Part shown: piece after piece, positions 25,608 to 39,499 of the stretch | Layout: each line of letters starts with the position of its first letter | Numbering within the stretch: position 1 is the stretch's first letter | DNA from: Aquila chrysaetos chrysaetos | Taxonomy: Eukaryota; Chordata; Aves; Accipitriformes; Accipitridae | Assembly: GCF_900496995.4 (NCBI RefSeq) | Contig: NC_044004.1 | Coordinates: forward strand, 77,383,538-77,447,537 | Reading direction: 5' to 3' | Length of the DNA: 64,000 bases | The notes under the pieces: generated by a model | The model's database searches: none | Told to the model about the DNA's origin: nothing | Seen by the model: the letters and a program-made list of their open reading frames with translations, nothing else | Position numbers and translations under genes: made by a program

Positions 25608-28600
25608 CAAACAGTATAGGTGCAGTTAGGACACTGTTGTCTTGGACAAAAACATGCAAGAAATGAAAGAAGTATTTCTGATTCATGAAAGAAAACTGCA
25701 GTACTATTCTTTTAATTCAGAATATTTCACTCGAGGATCTCAAAACCGTTGCTCAAAATGAACCAGCCGAATAATAACTATCAAGGTGAACAATAGTTTG
25801 AGACTACAGTGTTAAATCCAAAGTGAAGGAACGTTCATTGAAAAAACAATATAATGCAATGCTACAACAGGACAAACCACTAAAGCTTGCAGAAGCTATG
25901 CTGGATGTTTTGGGATTAGCTCTCCTAGAGTGTTCATTTTTATGGCTAATTATCAAGACGGAAAATGTGGAACCTGGGGTCTGTCACCCTTACCCAGGGT
26001 GCCAGTCAACCTTTCTGATGGTTTTCAACAGGCCTCACTTTTGTCCGTGTCCTCTTGTGTTGCTAAAATGGAGAAGGGATTAAGGAAAGTCCAGGACTAA
26101 CAGCTGGACCTCCCAGAACAGCAAATCTAGCATCAGGGCTGTTACCAAGCTGATCCTTCCAGGACAGAAAAATGTCCTGTCAACGAGGAACAGATGGAAG
26201 AAAAGTAGCAAGGGTTGTATACTCAATCTCAGAAGAGGTTATCACAAATTATTCTGCACTGCACGGTGCAGACAGTAAGCTCTGGAAGCCTTTGGACCTA
26301 GATGTAAAATTTGCAAGGAACTCAGGGATCACTTCTGGGCGCAAAGTGGAAGGTGGCAAAGCAGTACCAAGCTGGCTCCCACCCGAGAAGCCATTTAGCC
26401 GTGTCAGTGCAATGCTGCGCCACAGCGAGCCGACCTGACGAAAAGGAAACACTGGCTGCCACGTGAAGAGCAAGAACTTCGCTCTGCTGAAGAACAGCTT
26501 GTGAAAAGGTAGAGCCGTCAGCTCCGGGGTGTGCGTCATGCCCAGCAGGCAGCTTGACACAGAAGTCCTCAACTTTGAGAACGCTTTCACTTCAAAAGAT
26601 CTCCCTTGAATCCCAGGATACATGCTGGCAACAGCAGGCTCCTTTGAGGTACCTTTCCCCTTCTAGCTATATTTACCTAAGAAATTTCATGCACAGAAAA
26701 GAATGAGTGAAAGGGAATATTCAGATTCATGACAGGAGTGGTCTTTATTGTTATTTCTTTTTCAGCCAGCGCTTTGTTTTCTTTTAGTCAAAGTCTGACA
26801 GTCATAAAAAGCTATTGTAGGTGCAGCCCACTGAGAAACAAACCACAGTCCTCCCTGCAATGCAGAGGGTAGGGATCATTACGTTGTTAGCGTGCCATTT
26901 GGAATTCATGCAATGCATCCGCTTACTCTATTAAATTAAAGCATTTCCTGTAGCAATTGAGGAAGGATAAAGAAAATAGGTGCTATTATAAAAGCATTGT
27001 TTGATTGGCCTTTCTCTCTGCAAGCCATTAGAAGATGGTAGCTTATACAGTTGAATTGCAGGATCTCTTACCTCCCATCCATTACCAACATGACATAAAT
27101 GCAAAGGGCTGCCCCTGAAGCCAGCAGCATCGCTGTAGATACACAAGCTGTAAATGAAACAAGGATCTGCCTCTAGTGTTTTTCGCTGTTTCGCCTTCCC
27201 CAAGTTATGTATTCCCTGCACTGCAGGTTCCTATCTCTCTGGTTAGTCACTCTTGTTTTTCAGCCACTGCTCTTCCTGTGGGACCCTCCCGGGTGTCTGC
27301 TCCTCCCGGCATTCGATAAGGAGATTATTTGGAATGGAAGTAGACAAGCACAGGTGGTGGGACCACCTGCTACAATCTCTTCAGCGCTTTTGGACAGTAT
27401 AATAGTGCTTGGGTTTAACCTTCGTATTCTTTTTTTTTCTTCTTTTCTTTTTTTTTTTTCTTTTTTTTTAGCTAAAGTTAGCTTTCAATTCATTTATGAA
27501 GGGGTCTGAGAGGGAGAATTATGATGAAAGACTCTATTCCCTTGGTCCTGGAAAGGCAATTTGCTAGAATATTGTACCCAGGACAACAGGCTCTTCTTTT
27601 GCATTATTTCGACACCTCTGGCAGGCCCAACAAAAGTGAAACCAAAAGGTCTTTTTAAGGTGCATTCCCCATCCCTCTTTCCCTTCATTGCCTGTTTCAT
27701 GTGCCTTATTACCCGCCTGCTCCTGCCAGCTCCCACATTTTATGTGGCCATGCACAGCAGTAACAGAATATCTCACTCCCTCATTTGGCTGTGTTACAGT
27801 CAGGCATAGTCTCAGCCTCAAAGGGCATCTACAATAGTGATTTGCTACGGCAGAGGGTTTCTTTTTAGTGGGAATTTGCTTAGCGTCTCTACTTGGCATC
27901 TTGTGGCACACTCTCAGGTTCACTGCTGGTGCAAAGCTCTTTGCCTCGCGATGGTAGGTTGAAGTTGCACACATGGGCATTAGCTTTACACCCCCAGTGC
28001 AGACACCAGTCCTCCAGCATGTTGCTCTCTACCCATACATCGTGCCTGCCTGGGACTGGCAACTGGTGCAAATTTTATTGCCTATATAGACACAATGTGG
28101 ACATCAAGTCCTGAAACCATAACAGACCAGAGTTCAGAAAAGTAAGCTACTAACTTGTATGGCAAGCAGTGAAATTAAAAAAAAAAAATAGAAGGCTCAT
28201 TTTGGTCAGGTTCTTGTTTACACAAATAATAATTAGAAAAGCATTGGTTCCAAAGAAGTCACATTTTCCATGAACTTCTATAGTGAGACTCAGAGCCAGA
28301 TATTCTCAATTTAGCCCAAGAGGGAAGCAGAAATCCATTAACTGCATGAAAATCTATGGAAGACAGCTGAATACCAAATTTAAATGGTGCTTCATACAGA
28401 TGGAGTCCAAATTAGAATCAGCAAGAAAGACCTGAATCCCAAAACATACACTGAAAAGGAATATTTAACGGACAAATAGGTTTGAGAGAGATACGACAGT
28501 TTGCAGCCAGGGGAAATAAATAGTTTCCCAGCTTATTTCATGTTCAGCCTTTATAATCATGGAAACACTTTTCCTATATTTGGCAGAAGCATTTATGCTA

Positions 28601-29200
28601 GATTTTAACATATCTCTGGAAAATTTTGGTAAAATGTACCTAAATAACTTTTGCTTAAAGTAAGGTTGGGTTTTCATTTTCATCCATATTATGCCCACTG
28701 TAGGAAACATTAAACTCTGAGGTCATTTTATGGCATGTATCTCTGGGAGCACAACTAGAAGCGCCGAATGCAAAACAAGCCTTTCAGGTGCACTTCTCAT
28801 GAGTGCTCTTTGGGGCTCGACAGTTAACAAAAAGGAAGTTTTATAAAGTCACTTGAGAATCTGAAGACGGAGAATTTATTCCTGAGCTGATATGCAATGT
28901 TAGGCAACTTGCTTTTCATCTCGGTATTTGTTTCTGCCTGCAAAAACTAGGGATAATTTTATTTCCTTCTGTCAGCTTTGAAAGAAAAATGCCTAGTCAC
29001 ATCATTATTCATTACTGAGTGTTGCTTCATTTGCATTTATGTATGATGTCCCTCTGGTTTTGGAGGTGATACTTTGTAACATCTTAAGTCGGATTTGTGT
29101 TGTACATGTCATCTTTCACTGGGATCCCATAATTTTCCCCTGGAATTTACTCAACCCTTAGCACTTAAGATGACAGAAAATTGGACTCAGCAAGCCAACA
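25608..29200. other. Unique non-coding sequence with a GC-richer middle
   Basis: GC rises at about 26100-26640 and 27200-28080, giving frames of 124 codons (-, 26249-26623) and 138 codons (-, 27564-27980). The second shares its DNA with + frames of similar quality and none shows a domain. I do not call a gene. Confidence 0.5.
27427..27469 (+). repeat. Long T-rich polypyrimidine tract
   Basis: Forty-three bases of T with a few C, ending in TAG at 27469-27471. The form resembles a 3' splice site, but no coding frame of note follows, so it is most simply a simple repeat. Confidence 0.85.
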
Positions 29201-29457
29201 GTGACAGACCTAATTGAAAACACTTACATCTTTCGAGTACACCAACGATGCAAAGATTTACCCGTGGTTATGAGGGGAATGTATGCAGACTCTGTTCCAC
29301 AAAGAAACACTGTGTATGCCATTCTCCTCAAGAGTGTGTCTTTTGTACCTTCAGTACCTACAGGAGTGATCAGGAATGCACAGAGTTTGCATTCCTGCAG
29401 ACACATTATCTGAAAGTGTGGCCCTTTGTTTGCTTTACTTCTGTTTTGTTCTACTAG
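29201..29457 (+). other. Region open in several frames, one Cys-rich
   Basis: Frames 29201-29413 and 29248-29457 on + and 29224-29406 on - are all open. The frame from 29248 (69 codons) has 8 Cys, six of them within 24 residues (CRLC, CVC, ECVFC). No start-site context, signal peptide or splice structure supports it. Chance is the leading explanation. Confidence 0.15.
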
Positions 29458-32400
29458 TCCTTCATTGTAAGAGAGACCTGTTTATACATTCCATTTTTCT
29501 TGGTCGTCTTGGCACCTCGCAGTCAAACACTGCTCCAGATTGATCCCTTGATTTACAATGCAGTGGAAATACAGTCTATGTAAATTTTAGCAACAGACAA
29601 AAGAGTGTACTCGCCATCCGATGATTTCATTTCTAGCTTTCCAGCACCTTTTGTTATTTCAGGGTATTTTTTCCTGGTGGGAACAGGCACATTCAGCCTT
29701 TGTTTTCATGCTGAAAGACTGTGTGGAAGCACTTCCCTGTTTTTTTTTCCAGACATGTCTTTCAGCATGTTTCCAAAGGCTTGGAATCAGCACATTGTGT
29801 TGTGACATGTGCATACTTGACATTGCTTTGTTCTCTGACTTCCTTTTGCTTGCAATCTTTAGGAAGTTATCTTACAATTAGCAAGGAATTTTGAGTCAGT
29901 GTTATTGCAGACCCAGCATATTGTCCTCTGCCATCTGCAAAGAAGAAAGCTTGGAAGAGCAGGAGGGAAGAAAGTAATTTTAGTATTTTTAACTGGCTGA
30001 ACCACATAGGATCCTAGCTTCAGTTCACTGCATAGACAGTCATAGCTTTGACTGCAGCCAGCTGAGAAAAAAAAATAACTGTATTACACTCTACAAACAT
30101 CTTTTTCATTAAATGAATTAAAGGAAAAGCTAGGGCATTACAGTAACCGTCCTCAGATTTGATACATCCTTTTTCTGTGTTTTGCTCCAGTTTAGTGATT
30201 CTCTCATCATATAGCAAAAGTGAAAAATGTATCTTTTTCCTGAGAAGTTTATACAGAATTGATTTTTTTTTCTTCTCAACTTTGCACCTTTACGTAAATG
30301 AAGCCTGCTCATGCATCCTGTAAACAAAGCTGATAAAAACTAAAAAACAGGTTTTGTTTGGTCTCAGTGGCAAACATATTCATTTTTAGCTGGCTGAAAA
30401 GCACATCTTTTTATGGTATTATTCTTTTTCTTCTTGTATTTTAGATCATCAGCCTTCTGCAGCCCAGAGAAGAAGCCAATTTGTTTTGAACTGCTTCCCT
30501 GTCCAGACAACACAGCTCAAGAAAGACAGAAATGGCAGCACTTTGGGCACGAGGGGATACCTTGAGAGCTGTCTTGGAAAAACTTCCACCGGGAAAGCCC
30601 TAGTTTCCCACAGCCCAGTCAAGCACCACCTGGCTGTGCTCCCCATATGTTGGGTGGGATCTGGGGGTTGTGTAAAGAGCCACTTCAGACAGGAGCTGCC
30701 CAGAAGCTTCCCACGGTAGCTGGATCCATTGCCTCTACAGCAGCGCCTCTGTGAAAGACTGTGGCCCTAACAAGGCTGGCAGCTGCCCTAGGTGCCTATT
30801 TATGCTTTATTCTCAGCAATACTGAGAATGCCATTAACATAGGCAACATGCTGAAATCCTCACCACTGTATCAGAAAAAGAGCAAGAGTAGCAATAAGAA
30901 ACTGTGCCAGAAAGAAAGCAACCATAGGTACATACCTATGTTAACGTAACAGAGACCTTCTCAACTGGTAACTACGTCTGTAGCCAGCTTCTTATTTCTG
31001 ATACAAATCTTGTTATGCCCGCTCAAGCCTTGAAGAATTGGCCTGACGTTCAGCGATGTTGAGGTCTTTAAATCTCACTGACTGCCAAAATTAGACTAAG
31101 TGCCTGAATCTGGAAAGGAGTCAGGGACATACCATGTGGTCAGCTGCTTACACTTTAGTGAGACATCTTGTAGACCATGGTGTAAAGCATGTACGTTAGA
31201 CCTTGCTGAACTTTAGCTTACTCTTGATATAAACACTCAAGTTTTAACATTTTGGCACTATTGCGTAATAGATGTATGATTTATAATAGCATTATCCAGG
31301 TAAATACTGTTTATCCGTTATGGAAGAGGTGGGGAAAGCGTCTCCCTAGTTGGTATTTTGAGTAGCTTTTTCTTTATGTGCCATAGAATACACATGATAT
31401 TATTTGGAACAAAATTTTTGTTGTCAGGAGGCCTTATCTTCCTGCTGAAGTGGAGAGATTTTTTCCTTAGAGTCAGTGAAAGTGTAATAAAACATCTGTT
31501 TCAGACTTCAAGAAGAGACCTGAGGAAACAGAGCTTTTTACAGATACCCACAGGATCTCAATGCATCAGTTAAGGAGTCTCTGTTTTTCAGTGTGCTGAG
31601 ACACGTCTCCATCAACTCTCCTGAAAGACACAACTTGAGTATATCTACACAGCGTAGTGGAGCGTAATACAGTGACACCCAAATAAACAGCAGCTAAACT
31701 AATTGCCAAACTGCATGCCACAGGAGTGTGTCGGTGCAGGGCTCTGCTCGAGTTGCGAGACCAGCTCTACAATTTCCAGACAGCACTGCATAGGCAAACC
31801 AGGATTTCTCAGAGACAGATCAGATATCTGTGCTCCACAGTCCTTGGCGCTGAATAGACATGCTGAGTCCATCACAGTAACAGGAAGTCCTGAATATTGA
31901 GCAATTATTCAACTACTGAGCAAGACAGAACTATTTAGATCCCAAATTTTAAAGTGTTGCCTAATTTTTTTCATTATGAACTCTCCCGCTGAAATCTGTA
32001 TTTCAGATCGCTGTATAAGAGGGAGAGCATATCTGAAAGTCTGTACAAGACTCAGAGCTTGCAACATAACAAGGAATAAAGTCTAAAAATATATACTTGC
32101 CACAAACACAGCAATAATAACATAACTAAAGCAGAAGGAAAGAAGATTACGGCGTAAATTCTAACATAAGAAAATCAACAATAACAAAATGGCTAATCCT
32201 TGAAAAAGAGGGCTTTTTTAATGTTGGAAGTTTAGGGGTTTGCTTGTTTATGGCAAGAAGTCCCCACAATTCAATTTACTAACTCCATAATCTAAGGATT
32301 ACAATGTATGAAGCATAAAACCAACCAGGGCAAAGAGAAAATTCTCTCTCCCTTGCAAATTTGTTTTCAGTCATTCAGTAAATGCTTTCTATTACTGGCA

Positions 32401-35400
32401 TTTTCCTCCAATGTAAATGGCATCGTGGGTGCTCACTCATGACAGCCACACAAATTGGAAGTTTGTATAATGTCCTGTCCTGCATCTGGAGCACACCAGA
32501 TGATTCCTTATATATTAAATAATTCCTTCTGTAATACATTTTCCACACATGGACATCCAAATTGATATGCTAGAATAGTAAGTAACTGCACATAGTCACA
32601 GATAGATTCAGGATATTCCTCTAAAAACTGCTCGGTTTATTTATTTCTTTTTTAACAGAACACATCAGAATAATCTATCATTTTTCGGCACCAGTGTCAT
32701 TTATTAGCGTTATCTAAGTTGTACTACTTTCCTTGTCACATCATAAGTTAACCTTTCCTAATCACTGCCCTCGACATTTACCAGGCTTTCCCTGGGGATG
32801 TGTTTAACTAGAGCCACGATTTTCCTGTTATTATGTACTCTAGGGCTCTGAAAGCTCATGTTGATTCTAGTCAGAGACTGTAAATAAATCCATGTGAGTC
32901 TGACGCTAGGGAACTTAATACACCAAGTGGATATATGCCTAGTTTAAATGAACTCCATAGTTGTTAGCATGGCAAGATCCTCAAAGAATCCTGCCTTTTG
33001 CTCCACTTGCTAAACAGTTAAAGTCCTCCCTTTTGGAAGCTTAATAGAAATGGTTTAAATTCTCCCTACTTTCTCGAAACACCCAGCAGTTTTCTCTCCC
33101 TAGATACCCTTTGTTGGCTTGGCAAAGCGCTGTGGCCTGCACGTGGTATGAAGGACAGTACACCAGTGCTGCACAATCCCCTGCTTTGAACCTGCACTGG
33201 ATTTAAGCCAGGTTCTCTAGCATCTACACAAGCTAAATGTGTGGTTTGCCCTATCAGCACTCTCCTGTGACCCCCCACGGGAGCCCTCCTCTGCCACTTG
33301 CCACGCACGCACGTGGGTTAAAGGGAATTCTGCTAAGGTCTCCTAAGTCTGCAGCCAGCTGTTTAATCCTAGCCACGGGAAGCAACAAAATGGCAGAGAC
33401 CCTGGGAAAGGAAAAACGCCTTTTGAAACTACTACAAGGAAGCACTTAGGCTACAGACACATTACTCGTAATAGATCACTACAATTCAATCCAAAAGCTC
33501 AAACAAGACCTTGAAGACCAAGCAAATTGGTTCGAAAAACCAAACAAACAACCGAACAGTAATCCCCAGTTTTCATTAGCAGAGATATTGACCGAGCAAA
33601 GAGTTGACAATTCAACATCTACTCTCCTGAGGGTTATTTTTCAGCCTTAACAGGGTAAGTTGTTGCCAATACATCTAAAAACAAAAATTTCTTAGACTAG
33701 GAGGGGAATCCAACAAGAGACGTCCAGCTGTGCTGAATTAAAGCACTCCACTTAAAAGATCCCATCAATCACAGAGCAGGAGAGTGCTGACGTTATTTGT
33801 ATGAAATGTAAGAGTGCTATTACTCACCTGCAATTAAAAAGAATAGTTTGATTTGGTTTCTTGCCGAGAGTTATGCGAATATTTTCCCTTTTGCCAGGTT
33901 ATGAATTTTGCCAGCTTCCATAATCTGAAGGTAGCATTCCAGGTTCTGACTAAATCGTGAACAATGACACGATACAAGTCAGATAATTTTGCAGGGAAAA
34001 TCATTCTTTTTCTGAAACCTGAATTAGAAATCCATTTTATTCATCCACATTCTCTGCAATTGGCTAGCTTGCAATGTCATGAAAACACAATTTTAATTGG
34101 CACGCTTGTTGGCACAGTCTGAGAAGAGTCCAAGATCTGCATGGAGACTGAATTATTCTATCCTCCCTAGATTTGGACCCTCAAGGCATGGATTAAGATG
34201 AGACACTAATGGGGCAGCATGCAAAAGCTTGTATTACTGAGATAGATCTCCTTTGTGGATAAAAAGAAATAGGAACCTTCAAACTTACAATTCTAAATGA
34301 GAACAAAGCCACAGATAGGGAAAAGAGTCAGACAAGGATCTAAGCAAAGATTGGTAATGTAATGAAAGCATCGGAGCCATCTAGAGGGGATTTTGGCTAG
34401 ATTACATCTTCCAATATTAGGAACAAGAAGTCCACAAGGCTCTGAGTGCAGGCTTATACCACGTCTGGCAATGTGAAACATTTCACGTGCATTAAATGCG
34501 CATGCAATTTAAAAAAAAAAAAGACAGAAGACAAGCAAGGGCAAGTAGAGTTATTCTGAAGATAGAAACTCTTTGGGTAAATGCCTTTGGTTCAATTTTT
34601 TTCAGGTTCAAATCTACAATTTTCTCTATATTATAGCAATTCTTTTTAGCTGAGTATGCCTCGTACCAAATTACTAGAATTTGACGATGTTCATCAGAGT
34701 AAGCCCGCACAAAACTTTGGGGTATCAAAAATAGTTTTTCTCACTCCCAGAAGCATTTGCTTGAGGATTTCTCTCCCAGCAAATAAAAAATTTTTGAATA
34801 CTCACATCAGCAGAAAACAATTAGTGAGAGGAGTATCCATGCAGCCATCTTAAAGCTATTTGTTGATTCAGGTCACGGAAGCATCGAAGTTAGTTAGCCA
34901 GGACTGGCGCACTTAGGTCTGGGCGTAAGTTTTGGCTGCATTTTGATGCCATATTAGACAGATATCCAGGCGTCCATACACCCATCCCTTCGCTTTGGTT
35001 TCTGAAGGAAAGAAATCAAGTTTGTGAGCCTGAAGGGAGCTGTAACATGCTTCAGTGGGGCCCCTGTTTGCAATCTTGTGCTTCAGAAGATCCCACACAG
35101 CACTGACCTAACACAAGCAAATACAGCCAAGAAACATAACCTATGTGTTGCAAAACCAGGCATTTTTGGTATCCAGTAGAGGAAAAATATCCACACTATA
35201 CTGTGCTCATCTGTCAAAACCATATCTCAGAAAAGAAGGTATGCTGTGTCCCTTGAGCTTCATATCTCCATTTTCTCTTCAACACATGGCTGACTTCTCA
35301 CGCAGAGCAATCACCTGAAGGCCTAATGTCTGTAGAGTTTTCCCCATGTTATAACGCAGGGCAAGGTTATTGATAATGCTAGCAGGAAGTGCACATAAAC

Positions 35401-38400
35401 ACTGGTTCCTTTTACTACATCACTCACTCTTCCCCAAGGTATTCTCAGAGACTTTCAGTCTTAATTACAAGAAACCGTTTAAACGTTTCACCCAGAGAGT
35501 TGATATTAAAAAGCAATGACTAGTCGAGGTCTTACAAAACACAAGTATTTTGTCATGTAAATCTTTCTATATCAGTTCCCTTCCATGTGGCTTTTTCCTA
35601 TTTCCCAAACTTCTTGAGGATGTTTGAGGGCTTAGATAACACAAAGTAACCTGTCTTCTTGTAGTAGAGAGACAGAATGATTTGAAACTAGCTTATCTGA
35701 GGGTCATATCCTGCCATTGATTTTTTTCAGTGCTCCCTATTGATTTCAGAGGTGAGTTCCACATGCAGATCAATACCAGGATATGGTCTTTATTTATTAG
35801 TATACTTCTGGTCATTTCACTCTACCCTAATGACTCAAAACATATGGAGCTAATTAGGGCATTCAACATTACATTGGCCTTGTTGTCTGTAGAGGAGAGT
35901 TAAGCCTTCATGTGGTCAACAGAATAATTTGAAAGGATTGTTTGGTGACTTCTGCCATTGATCCAGAAATAGATCCCGTGACACACTATGTCAGGGCAGG
36001 AGTGAAGTAGAGTAGCAGAAACACACAGATAAGCACGTCCTTTGACTAACCAGCAGCTACACCCTAGCAGCAGTACTAAATTCCCACAAGTTTCAGACAG
36101 TGTTTTGACAATGAGAAACTCTCTGCGTTGAGTCAGTGGTCTGATTCTCCTGACCTAGTCTAGTGTTTTAAAGACTTCATGTACTAAAGAAATATATGTC
36201 GGGCACTTGGATGAAAGTTCCCCTACTATAAATTTCTGAACTTCATCAATATCTTTTACTTATCGGGACAGGAATACGAGAACTGCAATTTTCCAGAAGT
36301 TCACTAAGCATACATTTTTTTACTTCCTGGGGCTTGGAGTCCCAGCTGACCTGGAAGAAGTCTGTATGTATTCTCAAACTAGCTGCCAAGAACAGAACTG
36401 AATTACAGCACAGTTTTGTCAATGGCTCTGGCTCACTGATAAACCTTGGCCCCCATGTTGCAGTTGGGCCGCCTTCTACCTGTAGCTTTACTAGCTGTAT
36501 GCAAGCAGTGCGGTAGATTGCAGCCTATGTGAAGAGGGCAATGGCAGTTTGCCGGTCCCAGGTTTGATACACACTTTAAACTGCACAAGAACTGAGGTGT
36601 GAATTGTCTTTAAAGAGATAGTGCCTTTTCGTTCCACCCTCTTTCCACAGAATTTTCTTCACAGATGCGGGCATGGGAAAGAATTAGCCATTGGCCTAAT
36701 CTGAATGTTCTGCCTCTTAAGAAATCAAATCTTCTACGCAGAGTTATAACATTTGCACGGCCAAAATGCAACACCATATTAAAAAGCAGGGTAAATGAAA
36801 CACTTCCTTCCTACGTGCTACTCCTACGTTACCTTTCTATACTGTGTAAAAAAGCACCAAGATAACCATTCTCTGCATTCAGAAGGTCTTCTCTTTAAAA
36901 GCAGAAAACCAAAAAATCTTGTCATTACTTCTAGATTTACATTAGCGGCAGAGCAAAAGATGATTTAACTGAAGAGAGCAAAGGAACAAATGAGCAAAGA
37001 AAAGAAAGCGCAGAGGGAAAACAGAGCTTCACCGTTTGCTCAACTGCCTTGGAGCGCTAGGAAACGTCAGTGCTCTATTGACTTTGCTTCTCTTGTGCTC
37101 GTTTACATCACTGGAGGGCCTGGCCTGTGCTTTAAGAAAATACTGCTCCTTTTCAATTGTTAAATAGTGACAAAGTCCAGGTGACCCTAGCACAGAGACT
37201 GAGTGGTTTATGTCAAGCTTGGAGACAGTGACTCATGGAGTCACAGATGATCAGTTGATAAATGTCACCGGTATCAGAAACTTGGCCATTAACATGAGTG
37301 ATGTGAGAACTAAGAGGTTAAGTAAAAGCTACCTTCATAATGAGTGTGCGATAGAGAAATGCAACATTATGACCCAGGCTTGGATTTTTGGTTTTGCTTC
37401 TCATTTTCTCTTAAGGTGGATTTGGTTTTGTAACTTTGCTTGTTGTTAGATGCTTTGTAAGTTTGAGGGTTTTTTAATGCAAAATACATTTTTCATGGGC
37501 TCATTGTCTGGGAAAAGTCTACAAGAAATGTTAAAAAGAGGTTCAGATGAACCAGGGGGTCAGCTGTGATTTTTTGCAACAGCTTGCTGCATCAATGCAG
37601 TCTGTTTGCAACAAATTGCTAGGTTTTGGAATTGCCTTAGCTTCAAAGTGACTCAGGAGCTGGTTTTGAAAACATTTCTAGGAAAGGGTAAACTGCCTTA
37701 GTACATACATTACAAGCAATGAGTTCCCTTATCTACAGTTAAATATAAGACTAAGGACTTTGCTGAAGCAGGGCCCTGACAAAATCTTCCAAAGTTTTAT
37801 TGCTTAAATTTATAAGCACACAACACTTTAGATAACCCCTCTGAGTAGCTGCCTCAGTTGGAATTCAAAAATTCAATATGTCATTCAAGTCACTGTGTCC
37901 AAGTGGCATCCCACTTTAGGCACAGACACTTTTCTAATCTTCAGTGATTTAATATAAAAAAATTACAATTTAGAAAAACCCCGGGAAGCTTTGGCTTCTA
38001 ACATGCAAAATCTCACAAACACATTATTAAGAAGCTGGTTTACAACATACAAAGTAGAAGCTAGTATTTCATAGCGGTGATGACTACGTATGAAGCATAC
38101 ACACATACAGTATGTATGATACATTCTTAGTACACCATACATTCTCAGTCATATCTCTTTTCTGCACCCTCTTATCAACTACGCTTTTTTAAGAAAAAAG
38201 AAAAAGCAGGTTTAGGCCACTAACATTACAGATAGATTTACCAGAACGCAGTCCAGTCATCAAAGGATTTAAATACAGAAATAGAAAGGGGTAGACAGTC
38301 TTTGTGGCCCATGGAGACTTTCGGCATAACAGATCACCCCTTTCAAGACTGAGTATTTAATATTCATGACACTAGTAAAGGTATCCCATTCTCTTTCAAG

Positions 38401-39239
38401 AGGAGAGTCTAAAGTACAATTGCTCAAATCTTCATCAACAGATAATATGGACCGTTAACAGAAACACATTTCACAGAAATAAATCCTCTTCTGTTATATT
38501 TCAGTTTGAAGTTAAGTTAGTATTTACCTACAAATACAGGGAAAGGAAGCAGGGTTTCCTCCTCAATTTTACTGTTCAAAATTAATTTCATTTAATTTAT
38601 CATACAGTGGGAAATACAAAAGTAATCAAAATCAGAGCAAAACATCATACGTGATATTTTCTCAACCTCTTTAGTAAGGCTCTATTTTGGTGGAATTTCC
38701 AGTCACTTGGGAAATTTGGAGATTTTGCTACTCTCTGGTGTGGAAATAAGCAAGGAAAGCTTTAAATGATTGCTTGGAGATTATTTTATTCTATGACACC
38801 CATCCTAATTCTAATCTTCCTTAGCACTTGAAAGCAGGTTCATTTACTCATCCCTTCCCTTCAGTAGCCACTCTGGACTCAATGAGAGCACCTGGTAGTT
38901 CCCCAGATTTGCAAAGTTTCTTCATCCTTATGCCCTCCACACCTCGTCTTCCTGGCCCAATAACACACATCAGAGTTCTTGCAAGGTCTGATGCCCCCAA
39001 CATGATCCTCCTCTTTCACCTCTCCCATGCCAGCTTTGCTCTGCTATCAAAACCGCTAAAAGCTTAGTTCTTAACACAGCTGTTGGAACAAGTCACGCTT
39101 CAAACTTGTGACTCCTGGCAACAGAAGAAAGGTTCCTTGTATCTCTGCAGATCTGCAATTACAAAACACGTACGGTGCCCCAGGAACAACTGAGGAGGCA
39201 TGAGACCCGTCAAGGGATGCATGAGAGCCAGCTGAGCCT
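29458..39239. other. Unique non-coding sequence
   Basis: No gene or named repeat recognised. A GC-richer part at 30530-30800 follows a pyrimidine run ending in TTTTAG near 30444, the form of a splice acceptor, but no convincing downstream donor or frame was found. A short inverted and tandem ATACATTCT motif lies at 38090-38150. Sequence at 39100-39239 may be the diverged start of the CR1 element. Confidence 0.5.
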
Positions 39240-39241
39240 AA

Positions 39242-39376
39242 GTTTGCATCAAGAAGAAGAGGCAGATGATAGCCATTGGAGGCTCTCTTGTGAAGGATCG
39301 ACCAATCTGCCAACCTGTCTTACTTCCCAGGCGGTTTGCTTCTTCACAGATGTTTGGGATGTTCCAGAGACACTAA
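39242..39376 (+). pseudogene. CR1 ORF1 esterase (SGNH/GDSL) domain remnant
   Basis: CR1 ORF1 proteins carry an SGNH-type esterase domain that begins with a basic stretch followed by a GDSL block. In the frame read from 39242, after a stop at 39239-39241, the sequence gives KKKRQMIAIGGSLVKDRPIC, which follows the expected pattern. The second residue of the GDSL block (codon 39281-39283) is Gly instead of Asp, giving GGSL, although the Ser remains. The frame closes at 39374-39376, and homology continues weakly in other frames to about 39400. Only the start of the domain is left, so it cannot make a working enzyme. The assignment rests on motif order and on the matching CR1 ORF2 pieces just downstream. 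Confidence 0.75.
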
Positions 39377-39499
39377 TGAGACTTGTCTGGACCTTGGAGT
39401 AGTACACTTTGCTGTTCATTTATGTGAGCACACCAAGAGTAACTATAAAGTCTGGGGACACAGGTAAAGAGGAAAGGCTCAGGGAGGAGTAGGTATGTC

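Noticed and set aside
27564-27980. 138-codon - open frame
   Set aside because: Overlaps + and - frames of equal quality; no family likeness or splice context.
30424-30725. Pyrimidine run plus TTTTAG as a splice acceptor with a following exon
   Set aside because: No convincing donor, no recognised frame; such acceptors are common in T-rich DNA.
31620-31900. Possible old interspersed repeat around a TATCTACACAGCGTAG segment
   Set aside because: Only a faint likeness to ancient amniote repeats; could not be aligned by eye.
34600-34625. GGTTCAAATC-type tRNA B-box
   Set aside because: No acceptor stem, A-box or cloverleaf around it; the same holds for a similar word at 59250.
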